A stretch of 64,000 bases of DNA from Syncephalis fuscata (Eukaryota; Zoopagomycota; Zoopagomycetes; Zoopagales; Piptocephalidaceae): assembly GCA_025786725.1 (NCBI GenBank), contig JAHLTZ010000009.1, positions 718,258 to 782,257 of the forward strand. Reading direction: 5' to 3'. The notes below the pieces were generated by a model. The model ran no database searches, was not told the origin of the DNA, and worked only from the letters and a program-made list of their open reading frames with translations. Shown in pieces: positions 47,150 through 59,530 of this stretch (within the stretch, counting starts at the first letter, position 1; every line of letters begins with the position of its first letter). The translations under genes and the position numbers were made by a program.

Positions 47150-49195
47150 CTAATGCATTTGCGAGCGAAGCATGCGTGGCCACGTATTTAGAAAAATTAG
47201 CTGCAAAACTTCATAACGTGCTGGCTCAAAAGCCTCAAATGTTAATTGGTTTTGTTCGTACGCCTGCATCAAAGCATGTCTACAGTTGCTTGTGAGATTA
47301 AGTTCGTTGGGCGCATGCGGACGAACATATTCGTTATAAAGAATAACAAGCTCATTATTTAGTATCTCAGCATTCAATGCATCTTCTATATTATCAAAAG
47401 ATTGCTGAGGCGTTGTTGTTCTAATTCTAAGCTGATTATCAAAAATGTTATTGTTTTCGTTCGAAAAATAAATATTTGCTGTGCCAGCTTCGCCAACATG
47501 TGCTACTGGAACGCCTTCAGTCAACGTTTCCAAGCGATGATGTGGGCTGTCATTAGGTGGCTCATTTACGTGATGTTCTGGTGTTCTATTAACATTGGCA
47601 GGTGAACTTGGAAATGAACTGGCAGGTGTTCCATAAATCGCTAGTCGTTGTATCAAATTTTTGTAATACGGCATGGAATCGACTGGACACTTAATGATTA
47701 GTAGTTGTTCTAAAATACGTAATCTCTTAAGAAATGTTGGATTTTCACTTGTAAATTCACGAACAGAATATTGATATAACTGGAAGATTCATTAAGATCT
47801 AAGCTTTAAATATTCAACCCTTGCTCTACCTACCGCTTTCATAAGGTGTGGATTGTCTAATGCGTCCATAAAGATCTGGAAATCGCTAGTATTGCCCACT
47901 AAGCTTCTTGATAATGACTCAGCTACTTTGATGGCCGCTTTTTTCCTTTCATTTCTTAATAAACGACGCTCATACAGTAAATAAAATACAGGCCATGCAA
48001 TGACCATGACATGACTACAAACACGAATAAATTCGGGTAGAAGTTGCGGGGGAAAGTTCTGCCGCGCTCTTACCCATGCTCGTCCATCACAATAACGCAG
48101 CAGAATATAAGCAAACATGCCGAATAATCCGACAAGCGCTTGAATAAGAAACTCGTTTCGAATGCCATAGGCATCTGTTGTATTCCATATAATAGCACCG
48201 ATTATAGGAAAAATAATTACAAAAAATACACATATGGCAATATTAGGTAGAATAATTGGCCATGATACATTACATTCCGATAGTGGTATCCCTGGACTTG
48301 CTGAAAGTTCAGAACTTAAAAGTGCAAATGCTGTAGTGACTACGACACTTAGGAAAAGAATACCTCCAACAAGATAAACTTGATATTTTGGCTGTAGAAT
48401 TCGAATACTAACAAGCTGACGTATCAGCCATCGTACATGCTTATTATTTTGTTTCAGGGAAAGCGGTAAAATGTTGGTATTTCGTCTGTTACGGCAACAA
48501 TTGTCAGAAAAAGCATTAGTTGGCGTTTGTGACATTTCGTTTGTTTCTGTTCTAGAGGGCGTGGGCTGTCTATCTTCATTTTGGTCTACCGGTAACGAGG
48601 TATTTTTCCTTAACCTAGCTTGAAAAGATAACAAATGTTCCATGGGACTGTCCAATTCACCATTAGTATTGTTTGTATTTAATGTATTTGGCAAAAACGA
48701 TATTGACTGTTCATTTGGATCGTGCGTTTCATGCGTAGTGGTTGGATTGTACAAACTAAAAATTGAGTTATTTGGCAGTTGCGACATTTGCTCGACATAA
48801 TTTTGTGATGATCTTCGTTGAATTTCTTTCTGTTTTTTATACGTTGTTTCAGCACGATTACGATTTAATTCGTATAAATAAATCAATCGCCAGAACTTAA
48901 GTCCCAAGCTTGTGGCCCAAAGTGTGACTCCCAATGATGCCATCCAGTATTGAGCATTGCATGGAAATAGTGTTCTAATCGGTAGGCTGACAAAGGTAAC
49001 CGTTGTAAGAAGAATTGAACTGGCAACATGGACGCATGCTAGAAATCTACCGCGATACTGTAGTGCCTGTTCTTTGCGAGCAAGATAAAGAAAAATAATT
49101 AAATCTACAACATAAATAAAATTAAGGACTCCGCAAATGGTATAGAAAAGAACTGGGAGGTTATAATCACTATTGAGCCCAGAGGAAATCGACAT
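47150..49195 (-). CDS. Seven-transmembrane receptor fused to a C-terminal RGS domain (GprK/AtRGS1-like)
   Basis: A G-protein-linked receptor carrying its own GTPase-accelerating domain (family knowledge). Start chosen at ATG 49195 (MSISSGLNSDYNLPVLFYTI). Seven hydrophobic segments follow: FYTICGVLNFIYVVDLIIFL, FLACVHVASSILLTTVTF, WMASLGVTLWATSLGLKFW, a long polar loop of about 130 residues, YQVYLVGGILFLSVVVTTAF, ILPNIAICVFFVIIFPIIGA, FLIQALVGLFGMFAYILL and VCSHVMVIAWPVFYLLY. After the last helix comes FQIFMDALDNPHLMKA. Then a 54-base intron (47780-47833) is followed by LYQYSVREFTSENPTFLKRL, the F-x-x-E-x-S-x-E-N-x-x-F core of an RGS box. The RGS box ends LNLTSNCRHALMQAYEQ and TFEAFEPARYEVLQLIFLNT-WPRMLRSQ. 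A variable Ser/Pro/Asn insertion (about 70 residues) lies inside the RGS box. The frame is intact and only one intron is seen. Confidence 0.82.
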
Positions 49196-49944
49196 TTCAT
49201 TATTCAAAAGAATGTATACGTCTATGATAGATCTGTAGTTAGTAGAATTATTGAACAATTAACACCAACTAGCTTGCTATGTTTCTAGGACAATTGTTGG
49301 TCACTATGATTAGACATAATAGGTCCCTTTTAATTTTTATTGTTATTTAAAAAGTTACAGTGTATTTATTGACGGCATAGTATCCAATAATAATAGTTTG
49401 TTTATTTGCAAACTTGTTACCGTCTTTTATTCAAAGTGTTATTAAAGTTTAAACTATTAGAAATTAATGAATGGCGTGAATCTATAATGAAGAAATCTGT
49501 TTATTTATTTTAAAAGTCAATCACAGAGCTAAAAAGCATAAAATTGATAAAAGTAAAATATATTTGATTTAAAAAGTGAAGAGATAGTTTTTGAAAACCA
49601 GATTGTATAGATTACGTGGCTGTTGACTATGCACGTAATTTGTCTTACCATGGTTCTGTTAGTTTAGTTTTCAGTATTGATAGAAAAGTAGAATAAAAGA
49701 GCGTAGAGACAAGTGTACAATCTATATGGATCAAATCTTATTCGATAATCACTATCAGATATTGTAGATGTCAATCAGCATCACAATTAAAGGCTGATTG
49801 CTAACAGATTCTTTTTAGTATACCCCTTTTCTAGTCTATCTGCATGCGTGTATAGTTAACTGTGAAGAAAAAGAGCACTTAATCTATTTATTTAAACAGC
49901 TAAATTCCTTCTTTTGCTATTATTTGGCTATTACTTTTTATAAT
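49196..49944. other. Divergent intergenic region, no gene seen
   Basis: 750 bases between the head-to-head 7TM-RGS receptor and the citrate carrier. It presumably holds both promoters. A CT-rich run (CCCCTTTTCTAGTCTATC) lies about 120 bases before the carrier ATG. Confidence 0.5.
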
Positions 49945-51263
49945 ATGGCCACGTCAAAGGAACAGTCTCAGGTAAGTGTGAGGTGTATTTTTGGTGCAGT
50001 AACACTTACAAGATATCGCGGCCAGATACCAAAACGTCGTTGGTTCAGTTTGGCAGCTGGTGGTGTTGCCGGTGCAGTAGAAGCAACTGTTACCTATCCG
50101 ACGGAATATGTCAAGACGCAATTGCAGCTACAAGATGGTGGACGTACCAAGGTAAGTTTATTCGTGTTGTTTGACGTATTGCAATGACGCTTAATAAATA
50201 CTCATCTACATGTGCTTTATACCGCGTATGATTTATAGTTTCGTGGCCCAATTCATTGTTTGACCACGACTATTCGCGAACACGGCGTATTTTCTTTATA
50301 TCGTGGATTATCTGCCATGATTATCGGGACAGCGTCAAAGGCTGCCATTCGATTTGTGTCATTTGAACGTTTTAAAGCAATCCTTGTAGATGAACAAGGT
50401 CGTCTTTCAGGTCCACGAGCCATGCTTGGCAAGTAAAACACTATGAACGAGTAATAGGTCCAACTAATAACATAATACAATTGCTTTTCCACTTATAGCC
50501 GGCATGGGCGCCGGTATTTGTGAAGCAGTTCTAGTTGTAACGCCAAGTGAAACGATCAAGTAGGTGTCGACAATGGCAATCGCTTTTATTTGTTAATAGC
50601 TAGTTGGATAGAACAAAGTTAATTCATGATCAAAATCAACCAAATCCAAAATACCGTGGTCTAATTCATGGTATGTTATAATGTAAATGATTAAACATCA
50701 CGTTGACGGGTTAATACAAATGACACTGCAATGGTTCTGTTATAACCATTAGGTGTTACTGCCATCATCCGTAATGAGGGACCGATGGGCATTTACCGCG
50801 GTCTAGGACCAGTTGTGGCACGCCAAGGTGCTAATCAAGCTGTACGGTTCAGTGTGTACTCATCAGTAAAGCAATGGGTCCAGTCGCAACAACCGGCCAA
50901 TCAATCAATTCATTGGGCGACAACTTTTGGCATTGGCATGATTGCCGGTACGGTAACCGTCTATACCACTATGCCACTTGATGTTGTAAAGACCAAGATG
51001 CAAGGTATTGGCGCAAAGGAAAGATACGGTAACAGTGTAAAGTGTTTCATTTCCGTATTTAAGGAAGATGGCGCATTTGCATTCTGGAGAGGAGCAACAC
51101 CGCGGCTATCTCGATTAATTGTAAGTAGACTATTAGTATCGGTAGATGCGACAATGTACTAACTAGTGGCTATAATGATTAGTTCTCTGGTGGTATTGTA
51201 TTTACAGTCTACGAACAAGTATTACAGCTGTTGAATGCATCGGTTGACGATGATAGCGATTAA
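49945..51263 (+). CDS. CTP1: Mitochondrial tricarboxylate (citrate) carrier, SLC25A1/Ctp1 type
   Basis: Exchanges mitochondrial citrate for cytosolic malate across the inner membrane, feeding acetyl-CoA and lipid synthesis (family knowledge). Start ATG 49945 (MATSKEQSQ). Three carrier repeats are seen. Repeat 1 has AAGGVAGAVEATVTYPTEYV and KTQLQLQDG. Between repeats 1 and 2 is FRGPIHCLTTTIREHGVFSL and YRGLSAMIIGTASKAAIRF. Repeat 2 has GMGAGICEAVLVVTPSETIK, then NPKYRGLIHGVTAIIRNEGP and QGANQAVRFSVYSSVKQW. Repeat 3 has GMIAGTVTVYTTMPLDVVKT-KMQG and AFWRGATPRLSRL. The P-x-(D/E)-x-x-(K) signatures read PTEYVK, PSETIK and PLDVVK, and PTEYVKTQLQL and GANQAVRF are specific to citrate carriers. Six introns. 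The third has a GC donor (CTTG|GCAAGT) and the usual TATAG acceptor. Frame intact; stop 51261-51263. Confidence 0.92.
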
Positions 51264-52458
51264 TTGGCTGTTAACTGTTAATTATTTTGAAATAAACTTG
51301 GTTTAATCGGAATATTATTATACAAATATTATACTACTTGATAAACATATACAATACTAGGCCTTATTGTCTATATATAGGGTAATGCTTTACTCGTCTA
51401 ATTACTATTTATTAAAAATTTAACAGAAATAAACACTAGTGCAAAACACACTATCGTGTACCTTATCGTATCTTATGGCATGTTAAAAATAGCCAATTCT
51501 GTTTTAGAGACCATGCTGAACTGAGGCAACTGTAGACAAGCACAGATAAGAACGCATAACAGTGGTGCCCATTGGCGTGGTCCTCATGTGCTATTGCTTG
51601 GCCGTCCATACCTATAATTAGTAATGGCATAATTGATCACAAAGAAAAATAAAAATTATTTTTAAACCAACAATTAATAATAATTACTTGGCATTTACAT
51701 TAATCATCTATCAGCTGTTATGACTTGCGATTGATGCTACAACATAGTATATTTTTTATTATGAATAAGATCGATTGCAATAATGGATTGCTTGATTGAA
51801 GTTGATGGTGCGTTATGTGAATAGTTGGCATTAACATTGACTCAATACAGAAAATACTTGATTAGGTTGCAACGTGGAAAAAAAAGGAGAGTCAAGGGCA
51901 AACACCGATATCGATAAAATACAAAAAAGACTGCGGTTTCCTTTTTTGACAACAATAGCACGATTGAGCGGCTCTTTAATGCCAATCCGCTTTATTTGTG
52001 CACTATTTTCGACCATTGTGTATCGATGGCGGAGTCTACATATGCATTGCTTTTATTGTAGACGGATTTAGAATGCTGGCTTTAAAATAGCGCACTTTCC
52101 AGCACGGATAGCTTTTGGTTTGTTGTCCTTCTTGCTACTCTCGACCTTTGTCACCTTGTTTCGCGCAGCTACCACAGTTCGCTTTTAACTTGTACGTCAC
52201 CGTACTTATCACGACAACAAACAACGATTTATAACTACACTATTAGCTGATATAGTCCACGTCGATTAGTTGCGCGTTAACTATCCCGTTTTTTGCTACA
52301 CGGATTTTCTCCTGTTTCAGCTTTTTTATTGATATATTGTCCCGGCGACACATATCTGCTCGATACTGAACTACACCTTTTTGTTCATTAACAACTTTTT
52401 GAACATCTATATTCTTTCTACTTAACGCTAAAGTTACTATCCGTTTATTATCAATACC
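51264..52458. other. Intergenic region, no gene seen
   Basis: About 1.2 kb. The proximal part may be 3' UTR of the carrier. The part near 52100-52440 is less AT-rich, with pyrimidine-rich stretches and GATTTATAAC near 52228, a plausible TATA box for the downstream secreted protein with a leader of about 200 bases. Confidence 0.5.
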
Positions 52459-53440
52459 ATGCATAGCTTTTCACTCGTCGCCACTGTACTTGGTCTGGTT
52501 GCCGTAGCCAGCCAGGTTAACGCCCATGGCCATTTAATAGCTCCATTCTGCCGTAATTGTGAAAATGAAAACACCGCTATTGATTCACTTAATACACCAA
52601 CGGACCTCAACAACGTTTGCCGTGGTGCACCACCCAGCAGTACCGTAACGAAGGTGGGCCGCCAAACGACCCTTCAAATTAAAGCATCGGCTCCACATGT
52701 TGGTCCATGCTCGGTCTTTGTTCTTGATGAAAATCTTGGTAATTCCATTAAGGTTGCCGACAAGGAGAACTGCGCTGCCCCCAATGTCGACCATAGCTGG
52801 ACGATTACTTTCCCGTCCAATGTTTCTGGCCGTAAGGTACTTCGATGGACCTGGGAAGGCTGCCATGTCCAGCCATGCGAGCATTACGAGCAGTGCTCCG
52901 ATATCATGATTGCTGACTCTGGCTACTCTACCGCACCAACGAATAACACTGATAGTAATGACAACTCAAAACCAGTATACACTGCACCAGCTCCAGCTCC
53001 AGTCACTACACCTATTAGTTATGATATCCCTATTACAAGCAAACCTGCCCCTGCTGTTCCCGCACCAGCTGCACCAGTAACAGCCTATTCTGAGGACACT
53101 ACTACAAGCACACCTGCCCTGCCCTGCCCATCGCTGCCCCAGTCGCTGCCCCAGCCTATTCCGATGACACTACTACTACTACTACTACTATACTACCGCT
53201 CCAGAATCCGCATATCCTGAAACTCAAACCAAAAATAAGACTACTACATCTCGTCTTACCTACTCTTCTACCGAACAATGTACCGCTGGTGCAATTGAAT
53301 GCCGCGGTAATGCTGTTGTCAAGTGCGACCATAGCCAATGGGTTTCCTTCAAGTGTGCATCTGGCACTACTTGCATTAACGGTGACAGTGTACCAACGTG
53401 TGGGTATCCAAATGGCGGCACCACTGTCACAGCCTATTAG
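52459..53440 (+). CDS. Secreted LPMO-like (AA11-type) protein with C-terminal CBM19-like domain, frame breaks in the linker
   Basis: Lytic polysaccharide monooxygenases cleave chitin or cellulose oxidatively, using copper held by an N-terminal histidine brace (family knowledge). Start ATG 52459 with signal peptide MHSFSLVATVLGLVAVASQV-NA, so the mature protein begins HGHLIAPFCRN, the expected N-terminal His. A second candidate copper His lies in the DHSWTITFPSN region. Six or more Cys and the WTWEGCHVQPCEHYEQCSDI stretch fit an AA11 or chitin-binding-3-type fold. A Pro/Ala/Thr linker follows. After shifts near 53120 (CCCTGCCCTG) and 53170 (ACT repeat), the frame ends with CTAGAIECRGNAVVKCDHSQ, WVSFKCASGTTCIN and a terminal CGYPNGG, a CBM19-like cysteine pattern. 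The linker shifts lie in C-runs and an ACT repeat. Codons are GC-rich at the 5' end, typical of an expressed gene. Confidence 0.75.
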
Positions 53441-54453
53441 ACCACATTTTAGATGGATAATTATAGGCCATAGATATGGTGTGTGTATGTGTGCGGTTCA
53501 ATTACTATTGTTCTACACGTTTATTTTATAATAAATACAATTTCAATATTAATAATTAGCAAATATAGTATATTTATTGCTTTACAAACTAGGCTATGCT
53601 GTAGATTAGCATTGTGTATGATATTCACAGTATTTAGTTTTTAGTAGATCGGCATTATGTTTCATACTGGTGCGGTGCATTGATGTCATACTTGCTATGA
53701 GCTATTATATTGATGTATACGTTACACTCCCAGGTAACTCGGTAGAACAAATGTTTCACAGCTAATGTTTAAATTGACAGTTCATATTCCCTCATCTCGC
53801 CTTTTCTTGCCTGTTATTATATTATACATTCTTTATCTGGCTGGTTCTACAAGTTTCAGCTGTCTTTCATTTAATAAATCATGGTTAATATCGATAGAAC
53901 AAGTTCTTTTGGTGGTAGATTATTAAATTATAGTAACTCCAGATCTAATAAGCATATTAATTGTTTACTGTTCCTCGGTATTTACTACTTGACATACATG
54001 TAAGCAACTCAAATTAATGCTAATTAACAAGTACAAATAAATCAGCCATTAGTATATACCAGTCTATTGTACAACATAAAATAAAATAGGCTATTTGATA
54101 TACAGCAATACAATAATAGCTACTTAAGCATGTAAGTAAATAAAACAAACAATATACTATCTATACTATATATTACATAATAGATAGCATCAACTATAGT
54201 AACTATTATATTTACTATCCATCCATGTGTTCAAGTCGATTAAAAGTGTTAATTAGTCAGTGTTAATTCGATAGCTCATGATCAGCTACAATGTTATTTC
54301 ATAATTATATGACAAGTATAAATAAAATGCTATTACTTTCATTGTATTGACTTGTTCAAACATCAATTCACATCCACAGAAAACGATACAATGCAACTTA
54401 TAGTCTATGAGGATGTGTCGTGTAATGATTAAGCCTTTTGCTGTTCTTGTTCA
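53441..54453. other. AT-rich intergenic region, no gene seen
   Basis: 1 kb between two convergent stops (LPMO-like on plus, eIF2B-epsilon on minus). Nothing recognised. Confidence 0.55.
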
Positions 54454-57212
54454 TCATTCCTCGTCGCTATCACTTTCTTCCTCGTCTGCTTCTTGTAACC
54501 ATTGTACAAATGGTGTCACCTATACTGATGATTAGATTGAATTGCTTATTGCCAATTAGCTTACCGAATCTCTTAATGCTTTGTCTACTGAAAGCGCCCG
54601 TGCTGATCCATACCATGCAACAATAGCCTCTTCTTCAACGACATCTAGTTCATAAAAGTATCTTACGGTTGGGAAGAATGCCCGTCGATGCAATTCACTA
54701 TGTGCACAGTATTCCTATATCAGCTTGTATTAGTATCAATACATCTATACAGTTGCTATCACTCGTTACCTGTAAAAGAAATAAAGCATCAACCTGATCT
54801 TTGTCTGAATGAATCATTCGGCCTAATAAAGGCGCCCATGTAGTCATCATCTAACAATACCAAATATCAGTGATCATTGATCAATCATCAATTAGCAATA
54901 ATTTACCTTTTTCAAACTAACTGCCATGGCTGACATGTCTACGTGACGAAGAATCACTGGAATAAGTAGTTGACGAATTGTATGATAGTTGGCATTGTAT
55001 GACATGCGTAGCGTATTCAGTTCTAATGCTGCCACTTCTACAGAATGTTTATCAGTGACAGCTCGTTCAAATGTCTGGGCCACTTCATAGTTAAATTCAT
55101 CTTCTCCGCCAATATCAGAAACATCCGAGTCACTATCTTCATCAGATGAATCCGACGTAAGTCCTTCTTCAAAGTCAAATCCGGCCAATGCACTTGCTGT
55201 TTAATAGTTAATACTTGACTATTCTAATTATTGTTAACCGACCTAGTTCACCAATTGCTCGTTGACGTGGATCCACCTCCTCATCGTCAGAATCATTGTC
55301 GTCGTCGTCTCCTAGCCACAAACTACCAACACCATGCTCGCCCAGATCAATAGATGATCCAGTATCTAATTCTATTAAACTTTGTTATATACTATTTAAT
55401 GTAAAATTACCATCATGGCATCTGAATGTAAACTAGCGTTAAATATCTTAGTTCCAGTTGGGATGACTACATTGGGTCCAACTGTCACCTAAATTCATTC
55501 TATTAATAATCATACGGACTCAAACTGATATAGATTCAAATGGTGTCAACTACTTACTTGTGGCCCAAGAATAGATCCAGCTGATACAGTAACACTATCA
55601 TGAATCTGTGTATCATTGGCCAAAATGGATCGATTTATAGTACATTGACTACCAACTTGCACATTCTCCCATAAGTAGCATCGGTAATAGTGTGTTATTG
55701 CCTATAGTCATTATAATTACAATAGCTATTTGAGTAGAACTACAACGTAATTACCAATATGACAATTGGGACCAAGTACAGTGTTGTCAATGCTAACATT
55801 CTCTCCAATGACACAGCCACTGCCCAATAATACATTGGAACCAATATGGCTCGATCGTGCAATTACTACGCACTCCCCTTTATACCAGCGACCCTTTACA
55901 AACTGACACCGATCTTTGCCTTGGGCCATACTTTCAGGTACAATGGGATCGGCCCAGCGACGTAGTACATTTTTACTAATTGAATATATATATATATCAT
56001 TAGTCATTAATACTATTAGATATTAGGCCCATCTACCTAATAGCATCATAAAGACGAAGTCCTGTGGCACGAGCAGCATAAGCATGATCAAGAACATGAG
56101 CATAAACGGTTTTATCCAACAAATCCGATGTTAACACGCCATGCACAAAGTCGCGTCGAATATCTTGATAATCGAAATTCTCGGTAAATAATGCTAGTAC
56201 CTATACAGTCCATAGTATTAATTAAATAGCAATATCCATATCAATATGATGCCGTAAAAGTACACCTCCACTTACTTCTAGTGTGCAAATATCAATTTGA
56301 CAATCAATTAAATCATTACGTAATTCCAATTCAAAATGTTTTTTAAAGATTTCACAATCCAGAGTCACTTTGTTTTTACGAGGAAATGCGTCCAATGCTT
56401 CATAGTAAACACATTCATTCGATTGTGCATCCAATGCAAATACCGAGGCATATGAGAAATCACTATACAACATTAGATTAATTACTATTCATTACTAATT
56501 ACTTGTTTTATAAATAAATGACCTACCGAGTACTATGGAGTGGACTGGCTGATTTTAACACCTACAACTGATTTGTGAGTGCTACTCCACTACTATTACA
56601 TTGTACTTACCATAGTCATAATTGCATTCTTATCAGTCAGTTTTCGTTGGCGATGTTTATCCAAGGCATCCTTAAGCGAAAAGTTGGCTATCAAGTCGCC
56701 GTGAACTAGGATAAAATCGCCACCAAGGAACTGTTTGGCATCAAGTTCACGTAGTGCGTCGCCTACTGAATAGCATTCTTGCGACACAATGGTCACTACC
56801 TCCATTAATGAAGTCTTCTTGCCCCATTTAGATTGGCTATAAAGCAATATTATAGTCAGTACATATGCTAATATAGTATTTTATGTTGTTACTAACCGAA
56901 TGTATTCACGTACAAGTGCCGATTTAGATTGGCAAAAAATAAATGTTTTCTGAACACCAGACAAAGCGAGAAACTCGAGCGTATACTCGATCAACGGCAC
57001 ATTGCATAGAGGGATTAAGCACTGTAGTCATTGTAGATAGCTATAGATTAGTAGACATTCTATTGCTGACAAGCAACAAACGCTAAACTTACACGTGGAC
57101 GATCAATAGTAAGCGGTTTAAAACGATCATCAAAGCTGTCGGCTAAAACAACAGCTTGCAACAATTCCTCAGCCTCTAGACCCTGCGACGAAGAATGACT
57201 CTTAGGTTGCAT
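54454..57212 (-). CDS. Translation initiation factor eIF2B epsilon subunit (Gcd6 family)
   Basis: Catalytic subunit of the guanine-nucleotide exchange factor for eIF2 (family knowledge). Start ATG 57212 (MQPKSHSSSQGLEAEELLQA). The N-terminal nucleotidyltransferase-like domain reads VVLADSFDDRFKPLTIDRPR, then IPLCNVPLIEYTLEFLALSG, GDALRELDAKQFLGGDFILV and HGDLIANFSLKDALD. The central left-handed beta-helix hexapeptides read SSHIGSNVLLGSGCVIGENV, then YLWENVQVGSQCTINRSILA and VTVGPNVVIPTGTKIFNASL. An acidic linker leads to the C-terminal W2 HEAT domain, ending VTPFVQWLQEADEEESDSDE. About ten introns. Between CHIGNNT and YLWENV (near 55670-55700) the frame is not continuous as read, needing either an unrecognised splice choice or one to two single-base indels. 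Stop at 54454-54456. Confidence 0.85.
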
Positions 57213-57578
57213 GGTCTCGCGTTAAAATACTTGGTCGATTAGCTGTTATTTGTTTGAAAACAAAAGGAAACAGAAAAAGAAATGTCTTGTTTTATTATTA
57301 TTATTATTATTTACGCTTAATATTGATCATAGAGATCTGATTAATGTAAATGATACGCATAATACTTTTAGTGCTTTTTACTGTTAGAATTATTGAAACT
57401 ATTGAATTTATGATGCTCGATAAGCAGCATCATGCTCTTCTTTGCTATTGAGCTGCGTGGTTACACATGATGATGTAGTCTACCACTATTTATATACAAA
57501 ATAAACTACTTTATTGACAAGCATATCCTTTTACATATATCCTTCTCTTTAGTTACAACTTCAATATTTCTGTAAATC

Positions 57579-58857
57579 ATGCGTTTTATTTGGGCGTTAG
57601 CTTTAATATGTACAGGCATCCATACTAGTTATTCAGCAATATATGGTATTAATCCAGACTATATGTTAAATCATTGTCGTCGCTCATTGGCATCGTCATT
57701 ATGGCTAGCGGCAGAATATCAAGCGTTTGTTTCAACAAGTTCGATGACTGATATATTACCGTTTTCTGTATATACTCAAGAATACGAAAGTGGGCAGCCT
57801 GATGCATTTGGTGTACACGGTTTAGTAATAGATAGGGAGCGTACTCATAGAGATTCTGCTGATGAGTATTCAGCTTATGCAACTTATAAAGGCCAGGCGG
57901 GCTTTCTTAAATGTAGTTATAGTACTAGATCGTACGCAAATGAAATTCGCTCTTTATTGGTATGTATAAACGGTTTAAATGGCTAATTACAACTAACTAG
58001 CCAGTTCAAATGGCAATAGGCACTTAATAGATTGGATCCTCCAATGCCTTCAATACCCAAATGGCATGGCTACGACACGGCTATACCATTTCAGAAACTT
58101 AAAAGTCGGCTCGTAACGTATTTCCGCACTGCTGATGGCTATGGCTGTACTGTATTATCATTGGTAGATGGCATTCAGTTGAATGAATACGCGGTCAGTC
58201 TTAGTCCGCTTCAAAGAAATACAGAGTTGCGTGATGTTGCGCGGCAATTGCTTATTGGTAAGTGGTTGATATGACTAACGCTTTAAATTAATTTGATATT
58301 AGTACTTGCTTATTTACATAGTGCTGGTTGGGCACATGGCGATATCAAGCCAAAAAGTAAGTGGAAAGATATAGCTAGATATTGAATTGCTTTAACTTGC
58401 CATAATAGATATTATGGTAAATGTAGTGTCACACCAAGATGATGACAAGCCAAACGTTGAAGTGACACTTGTAGATTTTAATTGGGCAATCCCATCTGCT
58501 GAAAAACTACATAAGCCACTAGGTCGAACGCTAGGCTTTACACCGCCAGAATATTATTCGTCAAAACAAATCAATATGCAGTCATTTGATGTCTGGTCAT
58601 TGGGCACTACGCTTTATGCGTTATTTATGGGCCATGCGCCATATGAAGTGGAGTATGACAGTGAAGGAAACGAGTTGCTTTGGCCGAAGAAAAAACGTCG
58701 AAAATTCATGCGTAATTTGATTAAACACCAGCAGCACAAACACAAACCATTAAATTGTAGTGAAGAAGCGCGTGATTTTATTGAGTCACTAATGCGAATC
58801 AATCCATCAGATCGTCCCACCATGAAAGAAATGATGCAGCATGCATGGCTTAGATGA
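57579..58857 (+). CDS. Secreted protein-kinase-like protein
   Basis: Start ATG 57579 with a clear signal peptide (MRFIWALALICTGIHTSYSA). About 60 residues precede a kinase-like fold: GVHGLVIDRERTHRDSADEY, then GQAGFLKCSYSTRSYANEIR (candidate beta-3 Lys in FLKC and alpha-C Glu in NEI). The hinge area is TVLSLVDGIQLNEYAVSL. The catalytic loop is GWAHGDIKPKN-IM, HGD replacing HRD. The metal-binding motif is LVDFNWA (DFN instead of DFG). The activation segment ends FTPPEYY (APE equivalent), followed by SFDVWSLGTTLYALFMGHAP and RINPSDRPTMKEMMQHAW. No glycine-rich loop is obvious. Three short introns. Catalytic Asp, Asn and metal Asp are present, so activity is possible. A signal peptide on such a kinase fold is unusual and suggests a lumenal or extracellular role. 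A diverged paralogue of its N-terminal part lies at 60906-61924. Confidence 0.75.
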
Positions 58858-59530
58858 TATTTATCGAGGTACAACTAAAATAATTAATAAATATACACTG
58901 TCAGCTGCTATATATCGTATTTATGTTACTATTTAACAACTATTGGCAAAATTTGATATATTTATAAATTATTGTTGAATATAATCATTAATGGCATAAA
59001 GTTGTTACAAGTACAAAGTATTAGAATATAAGTTATTTTAATTTAGCACAAATCAATGTAATTTAGATCGTTTTGCTGTAAGCTTTAGCAAGTCAAACAT
59101 TCAACGTATCAATAGGTTTAATAAATTTCTATAGGCATTATTGTAATTATAAATACTGTTTTGTTTGCTATGATTGTGTCATAAGTATTAACCATATGAT
59201 ATTACAGTAGGCTCAGCTGAATACTAACGACACGCAAATATGAATAATATGTCCAGTATACATGTTATGTTTGGTGATCCAAGTTTAATAAACAAGTTAT
59301 TTGATATTTTAATTGTTAATTTATTTTTTAAAATAAAATTATGTGTTTATTACTACAAGTTTGCACACATCAGTGCACACCTATTAGCAATATAATAGTG
59401 CCATGGATCAAAGAATGAATAAACCGGAGCATTGGATGAGGATTGATATATGAATGCGCTGACCAGCAGCTGTTGAATAGACTTGTGTCCACATAACATA
59501 TGCCTTGAATACATTGAACTAACAGCTCAA
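58858..59530. other. AT-rich spacer, no gene seen
   Basis: About 670 bases between convergent genes. Nothing recognised. Confidence 0.55.

Noticed and set aside
58414-58857. Classifying the kinase as a FunK1-type fungal kinase
   Set aside because: The HGDIKPKN loop, PPEYY and WSLGTTLYAL segments look like a conventional kinase C-lobe, and FunK1-specific features were not recognised.
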